A stretch of DNA of 13,500 bases from Zygnema cylindricum (GCA_037447655.1 JBBHKE010003251.1:64001-77500); one strand, 5' to 3'. Shown: positions 1-7,657, counted from the first letter of the stretch. Numbers and translations: made by a program. Notes: a model not told the origin generated them from the letters alone.

Positions 1-208
1 CAAACTGTTAGCGCTAATAGGAATTTTTCCCTAACTTACAGAAACCGTTAGCGCTAACAAGTATTTTTTCCTAGCTTACACAAACTGTTAGCGCTAACAA
101 GAATCAATACCTTACTTACACAGACTAGTAGGGCTTACATGAATTGTAACTTAACTTACACAAACTGTTAGCGCTAACAAGAATTGTTACCGAACTTACA
201 CAAACTGA
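1..208. repeat. 40-bp satellite array, left copy (cut by window edge)
   Basis: About five units of a 40-bp tandem repeat. The core begins at 7, 47, 87, 127 and 167, exactly 40 bp apart. Each unit holds the 12-bp perfect palindrome GTTAGCGCTAAC, often extended to 16 bp by TT and AA, followed by a GAATTGTTACC-like stretch and CTTACACAAACT. The unit near 127 is badly mutated in the palindrome. The array fades at about 208 into unrelated sequence and continues to the left of the window. No coding potential is apparent. Confidence 0.95.
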
Positions 209-675
209 TGTTGTTCTACGACCACTGGAGCAGGTGGAGCATTAGCAGTAGTAGTGGAAGTAGACATAATCTCACTCACAGAAGCTTATCAAGAATCCTA
301 TTTAACAGCTGCTTTCTACAGCTCACCAAATCTGATACAATGAACCAAACAGCTCAAGCTATACTACAGTATAGAATATCACAAATACTAACAACTCCCA
401 AATTTTCAGCTCATTTGATCCACTATACACCATGATATGCAACTCAACAGTCTGCAGATTATACAGTCTGGAAGTCTGGATAGATAAAATGTTCTACGTC
501 CTAAGTCTTATACTCTTCACTTAGTTGTCCTTCTACATAGTGCTGTACCGTCCATACAAGTGTTCCTAAAAGATACGTTCAAAAGAACTAAACTGCCACT
601 ACGGTCTAAGTGCTCCTGATCTCGCTAAAACTAATCTATCACTGTACAATCAATATAACTGAGAATCTTATACTG

Positions 676-729
676 GTGATTTGTTCAAATACTTGTTGCC
701 TCGTGATTTGTTCAAATACTTGTTGCCTG
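676..729. repeat. two-copy 27-bp tandem duplication
   Basis: A unit beginning GTGATTTGTTCAAATACTTG at 676 is repeated at 703 with no mismatch over about 26 bp, which suggests a recent local duplication. It lies outside any gene. Confidence 0.9.
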
Positions 730-884
730 GCTTAGTGACGATTGATTGGGTACGTCCATGCGGCTGTTGCAGAACATCTGTTAGCGAGTCACTTAATTAT
801 TCTCTTATGAATCTCGTCCGTTGACTCAATTCATATCCACCGTAGCAGGGCAGTCCAAATCCTGATCTCATTCAAATTATGCAG

Positions 885-1092
885 CTTCGTAGCAGCTGCG
901 TTGTCTCATACCAAAAACAGCCGCAGCTGCGTTTGTCTTGTTCCAAAGCAACTGCGTTGTTCTGTACCAAAATATCAGCAGTTGCGTTTATCCCATTACG
1001 TCGTAGGCTCCGTTCGTCCGTACAAACCATATCAAAAATAATCGCAGCTGCGCTTGTTCCATCTGCGTCGCAGCTGCGTTGTCGGTACCATT
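885..1092. repeat. degenerate tandem repeat built on GCAGCTGCG
   Basis: A loosely periodic block (roughly 28-32 bp, with irregular insertions) in which GCAGCTGCGTTG or a variant (AACTGCGTTG, CAGTTGCGTTT) is followed by a TACCAAAA-like or TTCCAAAG-like half. Copies are visible near 889, 919, 949, 977, 1044 and 1068. The core CGCAGCTGCG is a perfect 10-bp palindrome. The repeat keeps frames open on both strands over this stretch, which argues against reading either as a gene. Confidence 0.7.
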
Positions 1093-1190
1093 CAAAAACC
1101 TGCACTGTGCTTCAAGTGACGACGCGTGTCCATATATATCTATTTTTCCGCCGTCCTATAAATTTGCTTGAGACTTAAAGCTTTCCAAAA

Positions 1191-1253
1191 ACAACAACTG
1201 TTAGCGCTAACAGGTTTTTTATCTAAATTACACAAACTGTTCGCGCTAAATGA
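1191..1253. repeat. dispersed 40-bp satellite fragment, about 1.5 units
   Basis: Two palindrome cores begin at about 1200 (GTTAGCGCTAAC) and 1240 (GTTCGCGCTAAA), 40 bp apart as in the large arrays. The linker is the TTTTTTATCTAAATTACAC variant, which also occurs in the long array near 2695 and, with TTTTTTTACC, near 3538. The fragment is therefore closer to a specific subtype of the 2255-3964 array than to the left array. Confidence 0.9.
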
Positions 1254-1711
1254 AATTATGTGTCCTCCATTTGACTACAGAATATAAGAAGCCTCTAGAT
1301 AGTATTTAACTAACCCACTTTCAATGACAACCAGTGCTATCCAAGCAGATAAGCAGACAATCTTACTGCACCCCTGTGCAGCCTGGACTCCCTTGAGTCC
1401 GTAGGAAATAGAATCTCTAAAAACGCCCAACGAGGCGATAAGTTATGAGCCGGCAAAAATGCCAATTTTATACAAAGCTCTCTTAGAGAGAGAAGACCAC
1501 ATACTAGATTTTTCTAAGTCCAAGCTCCCTCTCACAACCCCTATCTACTAACTGTACGAACCAATTAGAATACTGTACAGTACAAGAAAGTACTACTGCC
1601 GATGTACTTTTTGTACGACCTTTGTACGACAAGGCCATTAAACAGACGCGTGTCCACTTTCCATTCGTCCGTACGTTCCTCAGAATTCCCGCGACCGAAT
1701 GTTACCTCTCC

Positions 1712-1735
1712 ACGTGGCGCCAGGTCGTGCCACGT
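1712..1735. repeat. inverted repeat ACGTGGC / GCCACGT
   Basis: A 7-bp perfect inverted repeat with a 10-nt spacer, containing the CACGTGG (G-box-like) word. A similar arrangement, GACGTGG and CCACGTC with an 11-nt spacer, lies inside the MITE at 4381-4599. It may be a remnant of a related element; function is unknown. Confidence 0.6.
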
Positions 1736-1817
1736 CACTAAATGCCAAAGTGACCATTCCCGGATCCCGGCGATGACGTGTGCTGTTGAATGGAATTTCG
1801 TATTTTATCTCAGCCGT

Positions 1818-1846
1818 CGAAACAAATGTCTGATTCATTTGTTTCG
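1818..1846. repeat. perfect 11-bp stem-loop
   Basis: CGAAACAAATG (1818-1828) is followed by a 7-nt loop TCTGATT and the exact complement CATTTGTTTCG (1836-1846). After one unpaired base on the left arm and two on the right, CCG and CGG could extend the stem. There is no T-run behind it, so a terminator reading is not supported. It could be the core of an old palindromic element. Confidence 0.75.
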
Positions 1847-1953
1847 TGCGGAATCATATCCGTACTTTATTTTATCCGCTCCATGTATTTTATGTCCGAA
1901 ATTAAGTTAATCAGAATAACTACCTTATTACTGATTAAGTAATTATCAAACCC

Positions 1954-1960
1954 TATATAA
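1954..1960 (+). promoter_or_regulatory. TATA-like motif
   Basis: TATATAA lies 21-27 bp upstream of the start of the hairpin block at about 1981. That spacing suits a TATA box, but in AT-rich DNA the motif is common, so it only counts together with the structured block downstream. Confidence 0.3.
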
Positions 1961-1980
1961 CCTAGCAAACTTCTACAACA

Positions 1981-2114
1981 GACTAGTTAGAGCTACCGGC
2001 TACACCATGCTCTGCCGGTCTGGGGTTCGAGTCCTTTCGGACTCACTCTTTTGTTGAGAGTGACTTTAGGTCACTCTTTGGCTACACTAAAGGAGCCGAG
2101 GCAACCATGGCTCC
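1981..2114 (+). ncRNA. structured tRNA-like or SINE-like element (candidate)
   Basis: Four perfect hairpins follow one another: ACCGGC/GCCGGT (1995-2019, 13-nt loop), GAGTCC/GGACTC (2029-2044, tetraloop TTTC), AGAGTGAC/GTCACTCT (2057-2077, 5-nt loop) and GGAGCC/GGCTCC (2092-2114, 11-nt loop). GGTTCGAGTCC at 2024-2034 matches the Pol III B-box consensus, and TAGTTAGAGCT near 1984 is a weak A-box candidate. A TTTT run at 2049-2052 could end a short Pol III transcript. It is not an intact tRNA: the anticodon loop has the wrong size, the T-stem pairs poorly and there is no acceptor-stem partner. A tRNA-derived SINE head is the likeliest alternative. It sits about 140 bp upstream of the large satellite array. 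Confidence 0.4.
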
Positions 2115-2254
2115 ACTACTCTCTCTCTCTTTCAGTGACTACAACAAGTATGGGGGCAAGAGAGAAGAGATGGAGGCAGGCTGCCTATATTTCTTTAATC
2201 TATTTTTGCTAATTATTTTAGACCTAGAAAATACAAAAAAAAAACTATTTATTT

Positions 2255-3964
2255 CAACACTAAACGAATTGATACCTAACTTACACAAACTATTACCGCA
2301 AACAAGAATTGTTACCTAACTTACACAAACTACTAGCGCTAATAAGAATTGAAACCTAACTTACACAAACTGTTAGCGCAAACATGAATTGTTACCTAAC
2401 TTAGACAAACAGTTAGCGCTAACAGGAATTGTAACCTAACTTACAGAAACCGTTAGCGCAAATAGGAATTGATACCTAACTTACACAAACTGTTAGCCGT
2501 AACAACAATTGTAACCTAACTTACACAAACTAACTCAAATTGTTAACTAAAATACACAAACTGTTAGCGCTAACAGGAATTGTTACCTAAATTGCACAAA
2601 TTGTTAGCGCTAACAAGAATTGTTATCTAAATTACACAAACAGTTAGCGCTAACAGGAATTGTTACCTAACTTACACAAGTTGTTAGCGCTAACAAATTT
2701 TTTTATCTAAATTACAAAAACTGTTAGCGCTAACAATAATTGTTACCTAACTTACACAAACTGTTAGAGTTAACAGGAATTGTTACTTTACTTACACAAA
2801 TTGTTAGCGCTAACAACAATTGTAACCTAACTTACACAAATTGTTAGCACTAACAAGAATTGTTACCTAAATTACACAAATAGTTATCGCTACTAAGTAT
2901 TTTGACCTAAATTAAACAAAATGTTAGCGCTAACAAGAATTGTAACCAAACTTACACAAATTGTTAGCGCTAACAAGATTTGTTACCTAAATTATACAAA
3001 CTGTTAGCGCTAACAGGAATTGGTACCTAAATTACACAAACTGTTAGCGCTAACAAGAATTGTTATCTAAATTACACAAATTATTAGCGCTAACAACAAT
3101 TGTAACAAAAATTACACAAACTGTTAGCGCTAACAAGAATTGGTACCTAAGTTACACAAACTTTTAGCGCTAACAAGAATTGTAACCTAACTTACACAAA
3201 CTGTTAGCGCTAAAAAGAGTTGTTACCAAAATTACACAAACTGTTAGCGCTAACAAGTATTGGTACCTAAATTACACAAACTGTTAGCGCTAACAAGAAT
3301 TTTTATCTAAATTACACAAATTATTAGCGCTAACAACAATTGTAACAAAAACTTCACAAACTGTTAGCGATAACAGGAATTGGTACCGAAATTACACAAA
3401 CTATTAGCGCTAACAAGAATTGTAACCTAACTAACACAAACTCTTAGCGCTAACAAGAGTTGTTACCTAACTTACACAAACTTTTAGCGCTAACAACAAT
3501 TGTAACCTAACTTACAGAACCTGTTAGCGCTAACACGTTTTTTTACCTAAATTACACAAACTATTAGCGCTAACAGGAATTGTTATCTAAATTACACAGA
3601 CTGTTAGCGGTAACATGAAATGTTACCTAATTTACACAAATTGTTTGCCCTAACAGAAATTGTTACCTAAATTACACAAACTGTTAGCGCTAACAAGCAC
3701 GCACTGTTATCTAAATTACAGAAACTGTTAGCGCTAACAACAATTGTAACCTAACTTACACAAACTGTTAGCGCTTACAACAATTGTAACCTAACTTACA
3801 CAAACTGTTAGCCCTAACAACAATTATAACCTAACTTACACAAACTGTTAGCGCAAACAAGAATTGTTACCTAACTTACACAAATTGTTAACGTTAACAA
3901 CAATTGTAACCTAACTTACACAAACTGTTAGCGCTAACAGGAATTGTTATCTAACTTACACAAA
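2255..3964. repeat. main 40-bp satellite array, about 42 units
   Basis: An almost uninterrupted array with cores every 40 bp. A unit reads roughly TGTTACCTAA, CTTACACAAA, CTGTTAGCGC, TAACAAGAAT. The core GTTAGCGCTAAC is a perfect palindrome and is kept in most units, while flanks vary (GAATTGTTACC against CAATTGTAACC, CTAACTTAC against CTAAATTAC). One unit near 2531-2562 is shortened by 9 bp (core spacing 71 instead of 80), and one near 3699-3705 carries a 4-bp insertion (core spacing 44). The array starts in degenerate form at about 2255 and ends at about 3964, next to a run of nine G. No gene lies within it. Confidence 0.97.
3001..3480. repeat. 240-bp higher-order repeat within the satellite
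   Basis: Six consecutive 40-bp units (3001-3240) match the next six (3241-3480) better than they match one another. Shared diagnostic variants, all at the same place in both copies, are TTGGTACCTAA, then TTATTAGCGC with CAATTGTAACAAAAA, then a second TTGGTACC, then AAGAGTTGTTACC. The pattern weakens on both sides, although 2941-3000 still resembles 3181-3240. The array therefore grew partly by duplication of six-unit blocks. Confidence 0.75.
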
Positions 3965-3977
3965 AGGGGGGGGGACG

Positions 3978-4017
3978 GAATTAGCATACACAACGCTAAT
4001 AGCGATTGGTGGTGTAC
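3978..4017. mobile_element. decayed MITE end
   Basis: AACGCTAATAGCGATTGGTGGTGTA resembles the outer terminus of the MITEs at 4381 and 5435 (CTAATAACGATTCGCGGTGTA) with a few changes. The preceding ATTAGCATACACAACGCTA also resembles words inside the first MITE (ATTAGTATACA, ATTAGCAACGCTA). No partner end is seen, so this is probably a truncated relic at the satellite boundary. Confidence 0.45.
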
Positions 4018-4372
4018 ATGGGGCCGTACCCTAAGACGGACAAGCCCAAAAAAAAGCCGTACAAAAATGTACACTTCCAGTAGGCCGTGCTATGTTTTGA
4101 GAAGCGTCCGCCGAAACTGTGAGTAATCCTGAGTCCGTACAGAAGGCCGCTAACGCTACGTCCATGGCGTGGGTAGATACATCACCGACGCGTGGAAATA
4201 ACATATTTATTGCTTGCAGATTACGTATCTAAAAATCCCCAAAGGTCGGTTAGGTTCGCTCGTCGACGGTTCAGTCCACGCTGGAAAAAATAATACTGAC
4301 GCGAGGGCACGCGGCCATGGCCATCTTCAAAAATCTGTACTTTGGCGATGTCCTCACGTGCGTCAGATTATA
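4018..4372. other. CpG-rich spacer, no gene seen
   Basis: CpG dinucleotides are frequent for such an AT-rich window (for example CCGCTAACGCTACGTCC and CGACGCGTGG). It contains CCGTAC words like those near 1015 and 1667. Short frames at 3944-4126 and 4214-4429 have no recognisable content; the first starts inside the satellite and the second runs into the MITE. Confidence 0.5.
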
Positions 4373-4380
4373 GTGTTAGC

Positions 4381-4599
4381 TACACCGCGAATCGTTATTA
4401 GTGTCAAAGTCAGTGATTTGGGTTCTTAAAATTTTATTTTTTTTCCGCAATTAGTATACATGATTTCCGAAAATAAATTAGCAACGCTATTTAATGACGT
4501 GGACCATAATCCGCCACGTCTCACGCACTAATTAGAATCAATAACATTATTTTTTTTAACCCTATTTAAACTTTGACACTAATAACGATTCGCGGTGTA
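4381..4599. mobile_element. MITE A, 219 bp with 30-bp perfect inverted ends
   Basis: Left end 4381-4410 (TACACCGCGAATCGTTATTA then GTGTCAAAGT) is the exact complement of 4570-4599. The interior is AT-rich with no open frame and contains a GACGTGG/CCACGTC hairpin near 4497-4521. Size, perfect inverted ends and lack of coding capacity define a MITE. The superfamily is not clear from the ends. Confidence 0.85.
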
Positions 4600-4600
4600 A

Positions 4601-5433
4601 TGTTGGGTACCGAGGACCTTTTGTCGATATTCGATATATATTGAATTTTAGGGACCCGATAATCAATATATCGCTTCGATATATCGAAAATCAGCATATC
4701 GCAATATATCTCCGATGTAATGCCAATATATCTTATTGACGATGTATCGAAGCATTAAAAAAAAAAAAATGAAAATTTTCACAGGTCTCCAAAATCACGT
4801 GCCTTCGGACAAGGTGACCGTAAAATCTTTGGCGAAAAGAGATACGGTTTTTTTCCAGAGTGAAGGAGAACCTTGAGGTACATTGACGCGGTACACTTGC
4901 GAAGTACACGTACATAATACGCAAGTACGGATTTCCATACAAAAATGGTCGATTTTCAAATCTTTGACGATTTTAGAGATTTAATCGTCAACTGACAAGG
5001 AACCACTCAAAACAAAACAGGTATGTAATTTTTTTTACAGAAGATACACGATGTAAACCGAGGCCTCTGTAATGCATTAATTTTGTTGTTCGTACTATTA
5101 CAGAGACCTCCTCATGTAACCATACCCCAAATAAGTAATTATATGAATTACAGAATTTGTACTTTTTTGTCGGTTACATTTTGCGGCGTCTGCCTTTAAG
5201 TCACGGAACGAAAGTCACGTCGTACGTGGCATATTAGACAATTTGTTTTTTTCGCTTAAATAACATATAATATTAAAATATAAAATATTAAAATTAAAAA
5301 TATTATACATCGCGAAATATATTGCGATGATTTATGTTGGTCTCGGTACGATATATCGAAGAGTCTGCTCGATCGATATTCCATATATCGAATATCGAAA
5401 TAATCGCGATTTAAATTTACCAGATACCCAACA
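4601..5433. mobile_element. inner element with TGTTGGGTA ends and iterated CGATATATCG
   Basis: The ends TGTTGGGTAC (4601) and GATACCCAACA (ending 5433) are inverted. Further in, TCGATATTCGATATAT (4624-4639) is the exact complement of 5383-5398. CGATATATCG-type words recur in both arms (about 4620-4750 and 5330-5410). Near the centre GAGGCCTCTGTAAT (5060-5073) pairs with ATTACAGAGACCTC (5097-5110), with one mismatch. A 69-codon minus-strand frame at 4733-4942 matches no family I know. It is a non-autonomous terminal-inverted-repeat element of unknown superfamily; the ends are loosely hAT-like. Confidence 0.6.
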
Positions 5434-5434
5434 C

Positions 5435-5936
5435 TACACCGCGAATCGTAATTAGAGTAATGAAAAATTAGAATACAAAAACTAAAAAAAATAATTAGAG
5501 TAATGAACGCTAATTTATGTGATAGAGCTTTTTCAACTATGAAGTTTACTCTAATTTATTTAAGTACTCTAATTTGGCACGCTAATAACCTCTACTGTAA
5601 ATAAGGTATTCGTACAAAATTTGGCAAAACGTACAGTTTATCGTCACTATGACGTTTGCACTACGCGGTTTGTTAAAACGGAGTTACATGATAACGGCCT
5701 GTATTAAATCATTATTTGTACTTTTATACTTAATAAAGTACAATTTGCACGGTCGGAGGTCGTCTGTACTCCACACTATTTAAAATGAGCCTATATTAGG
5801 ATTAAAAACGCTAAATTACTTTACCTTAAATAGAATAATGAAAAAATTAGAATCATTTACTCTATTTCATGTGACAGAGTCGAAATTTCGAGCGACCAAA
5901 TTAGAGTAATTTACTCTAATTACGATTCGCGGTGTA
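5435..5936. mobile_element. MITE B, 502 bp with at least 26-bp perfect inverted ends
   Basis: Left end 5435-5460 (TACACCGCGAATCGTAATTA then GAGTAA) is the exact complement of 5911-5936. The complementarity extends 5 bp further out (AACAC and GTGTT). The first 15 bp equal those of MITE A, so both are one family, but the interiors differ. TTAGAGTAAT-like words recur near both ends. No protein is encoded. Confidence 0.85.
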
Positions 5937-5944
5937 GTGTTAGC

Positions 5945-6177
5945 GACCGTCAGTACGGACGCTGAATTATTCACGGGCTTTGGACACCATCAAACACCAT
6001 GAAGGTGCCACGAAAGTGTACATTTCTGTACAATTTTTTTCCGAGGTGTCCAGCAACATTTTTGGGTGTCCACACAACAATATTGTGTGTTATATTCACA
6101 CGATATCGTTGATTATCACGAGCCCATATTGCCTCGCGTATCGAATAACGTTTCGTCCGCGCTACGCTACACCATGC
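5945..6177. other. spacer between transposable elements, no gene seen
   Basis: The stretch contains repeated GGTGTCC words (about 6045-6080) and a CACACAACAATATTGTGTG palindrome near 6071. Frames here run on into the hAT element and look like chance. Its right end continues, after removal of the hAT insertion, at 6885. Confidence 0.5.
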
Positions 6178-6884
6178 CCATCGACCAGAGGTCGCAAACG
6201 GTCAACCGAAACCGTGACCGACCGTTAACCGACCGCCCGCGCCGGATCCGGAACGGATTCGGTTGCCAAATTTTGGGGGTCGGGCGGTTACGGTCGGTTG
6301 ATTCATCGGGAAAAAAAAAGCGGTCGGTTACGGTCGGTCAACCAAAAGACCAAAAAATTGGAAATTTTGTACTGTCCCTATAATCCAACATTCTTGTACT
6401 TTGTACTCTTTGGCATCGTGGAAGTACGTGACATCATTATTCGCGTCGCAAATCTGACACGGTACTGTAGCAAGCTATTTATTTCGCAAATCAAAGGGAA
6501 CGCGACAAAGCGTCGCAAATCTGACACGGTAGTACACTATTCATTTCGAAAATCTTAGGCAACGCGACAAAGCGTCGCAAATCTGACACAGTAGTACACT
6601 ATTCATTTCGAAAATCTTAGGCAACGCGACAAATCGTAATTATTGGCTTATTCCGTCGTACATTGATTAATTTTGTACTTTTTCGGTTACGGGCGGGCAC
6701 GGTTAGTCGCGAAAAATCAAGATTCGGTTAATTTTTTTTTTCGTAAACGACGGTCGGTTAACGGTTAACAATTTTGGAGCGTGACAAAACTCGGTCGGGC
6801 GTCGGTTACTCAGATTTTGAAAAAAAAAAAAACGGTCGGTTTCGGGTATGATTTTTTTTGACTTTTGCGACCTCTGCCATCGAC
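6178..6884. mobile_element. non-autonomous Ac-like hAT element with target duplication
   Basis: CCATCGAC stands on both sides (6178-6185 and 6877-6884), a perfect 8-bp target duplication as expected for hAT. The element itself is 6186-6876 (691 bp). Its ends CAGAGGTCGCAAA and TTTGCGACCTCTG are exact inverted repeats of 13 bp of the hAT CAGxGGTCxxCAAA type. CGGTCGGTT, CGGTTACGG and complements are iterated near both ends (about 6200-6350 and 6680-6845). This recalls the subterminal transposase-binding repeats of maize Ac/Ds (ACGGTCGGTAACGGTCGGT, from memory). No transposase frame is present, so movement would need one from elsewhere. Confidence 0.9.
6443..6634. repeat. three tandem copies (62-67 bp) inside the hAT element
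   Basis: GCGTCGCAAATCTGACAC begins at 6443, 6510 and 6572. The second and third copies are nearly identical over 62 bp (GTAGTACACTATTCATTTCG and so on), the first is more diverged. CGCGACAAAGCGTCGC at the unit joints is a short hairpin. This is amplification of internal sequence, common in non-autonomous elements. Confidence 0.85.
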
Positions 6885-7292
6885 CATAGTTGGGACACCG
6901 TGTATCGTTATTTTTGTTATCAATTTTTTGGTTAAGATGTTTTATAGTGGCAAAAAATCTTTATCACTACAGTAATAGCGTTACACAGTGTAGCGTTACG
7001 GTTAATGTGAAACTAGAATACATAACAATAATTTAGTGCGTAATGACGTGGCATACTGTAATTCACATTCTTAAATAGTGTCGTAACATTATTTTATGAT
7101 TTTTGGCCCAAAAAAGTCGCGACCGAATTAGTGTTATCAACCGTACTAACAATGGACTGTGTACCAAGCCTGCGTGTTCCTCGTTCTCCTGGCCATCCGG
7201 AATCAGTACTCCCGCATTAGTTTTTTGGTTGCAAATTTGAGCTGCGCAGTACTGATTCTCGGCGCTGGAAGAATAACTCTGAGCAGCAGCTG
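6885..7292 (+). promoter_or_regulatory. presumed promoter and 5' leader of the spliced gene
   Basis: This lies directly between the hAT insertion and the proposed start codon at 7293. It turns from AT-rich to GC-richer at about 7140, as leaders and first exons often do. CTTAAATAG near 7071 is a weak TATA candidate. AATCAGTACT (7200-7209) and AGTACTGATT (7247-7256) form a perfect 10-bp inverted repeat with a 37-nt loop in the presumed leader. An upstream ATG at 7152 opens a 22-codon frame ending in TAG at 7220. The transcription start cannot be fixed from sequence. Confidence 0.35.
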
Positions 7293-7377
7293 ATGCCGAG
7301 CTGCACGCGGCTGGCGCTGCTGGCAGGAGGCCTGCCCTTAGGGGCAGCTCTGGCAGCAGCATGGGCTCTACTAGCGG
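7293..7377 (+). CDS. exon 1: start codon and membrane anchor
   Basis: ATG at 7293 opens MPSCTRLALLAGGLPLG followed by AALAAAWALLA, a 28-residue stretch with one basic residue before a 20-odd residue hydrophobic segment. This is typical of a signal anchor or signal peptide. It ends at a strong donor, G then GTAAGA (7378). The phase is 1: the leftover G joins TT of exon 2 to give Val. Reading on without splicing gives KRRRLCRTIW and then TAG. GC content is much higher than in the introns. A signal peptide cleaved after the Ala run is an alternative to an anchor. Confidence 0.7.
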
Positions 7378-7578
7378 GTAAGAGGCGGAGGCTTTGTAGA
7401 ACAATCTGGTAGGGTTATTGTCGAGGAATTAGGGTTATTGGTCGAGGAATTAGGGTTATTGTCGAGGAATTAGGGTTATTGTAGTTTCCGAAGACTGGAA
7501 CTTCAGTGTTAGTAGTGTTTTTACGTAATGTCTAAGGGTGGACGAGGAGAATGTGTGTGTTCTTTTTATTTTTCGCTT

Positions 7579-7657
<79 letters not shown>

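Larger units (their letters stand above)
209..1190. other. unique-looking DNA between satellite arrays, no gene seen
   Basis: No reading frame here has protein-like composition or splice context. Two local repeats are listed separately, a 27-bp duplication and a CAGCTG-centred degenerate repeat. From about 720 onward it becomes richer in CpG, with scattered CGTCCGTAC-like words (about 1010-1025) that recur at about 1667 and 4124. The longer open frames around 872-1178 coincide with the CAGCTG repeat on both strands and are best explained as products of that repeat. Confidence 0.6.
1254..1953. other. intergenic DNA with several hairpins, no gene seen
   Basis: No convincing exon or open frame. 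Short inverted repeats occur at 1367-1435, 1712-1735 and 1818-1846, the last two listed separately. In the first cluster the stems are TGCA/TGCA, GGACTC/GAGTCC (1385-1400, loop CCTT) and CGCC/GGCG (1423-1435). A perfect palindrome ACTGTACAGT lies near 1572, and GTACGACCTTTGTACGAC near 1612 is a small direct duplication. The 1602-1910 frame has no start context or recognisable domain, so I do not call it. Confidence 0.5.
4381..5936. mobile_element. composite MITE-flanked insertion with 8-bp target duplication
   Basis: The outer ends are TACACCGCGAATCGT (4381) and its exact complement ending at 5936. GTGTTAGC is present directly outside both ends (4373-4380 and 5937-5944). Inside, two complete MITEs of one family (4381-4599 and 5435-5936) flank a different element (4601-5433). 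The two MITEs do not have matching duplications of their own; only the pair of outermost ends does. This suggests that the whole 1.56 kb may have moved as a unit. The caveat is that GTGTTRG-like bases also adjoin inner ends (ATGTTGGG at 4600, CCCAACAC at 5427), so these bases could belong to the element ends. No transposase is encoded. Confidence 0.65.

Noticed and set aside
872-1178. Open frames on both strands over the CAGCTG repeat
   Set aside because: Both are kept open by the same degenerate repeat; no domain, start context or splice evidence.
1367-1460. Hairpin cluster considered as a small ribozyme (hammerhead, twister)
   Set aside because: The stems are real, but the conserved core (CTGANGA and GAAA for hammerhead) is absent and I could not fit a twister core.
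1981-2052. Functional tRNA gene
   Set aside because: The B-box matches, but there is no 7-nt anticodon loop, the T-stem pairs poorly and no 5' partner exists for the 3' acceptor segment.
1-3964. CRISPR array in the 40-bp repeats
   Set aside because: There are no unique spacers: the whole 40-bp unit repeats, and the setting is eukaryotic. It is a satellite.
5020-5040. Tiny GT-AG segment GTATGTAATTTTTTTTACAG resembling an intron
   Set aside because: About 20 nt is too short for a normal spliceosomal intron, and there is no coding sequence on either side inside the inner transposable element.
7063-7404. 113-codon minus-strand frame rich in Ala and Ser
   Set aside because: It lies opposite exon 1 and its leader and has no ATG at the outer end of the frame. 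The plus strand offers an ATG, a hydrophobic anchor, a strong donor and a matching phase.
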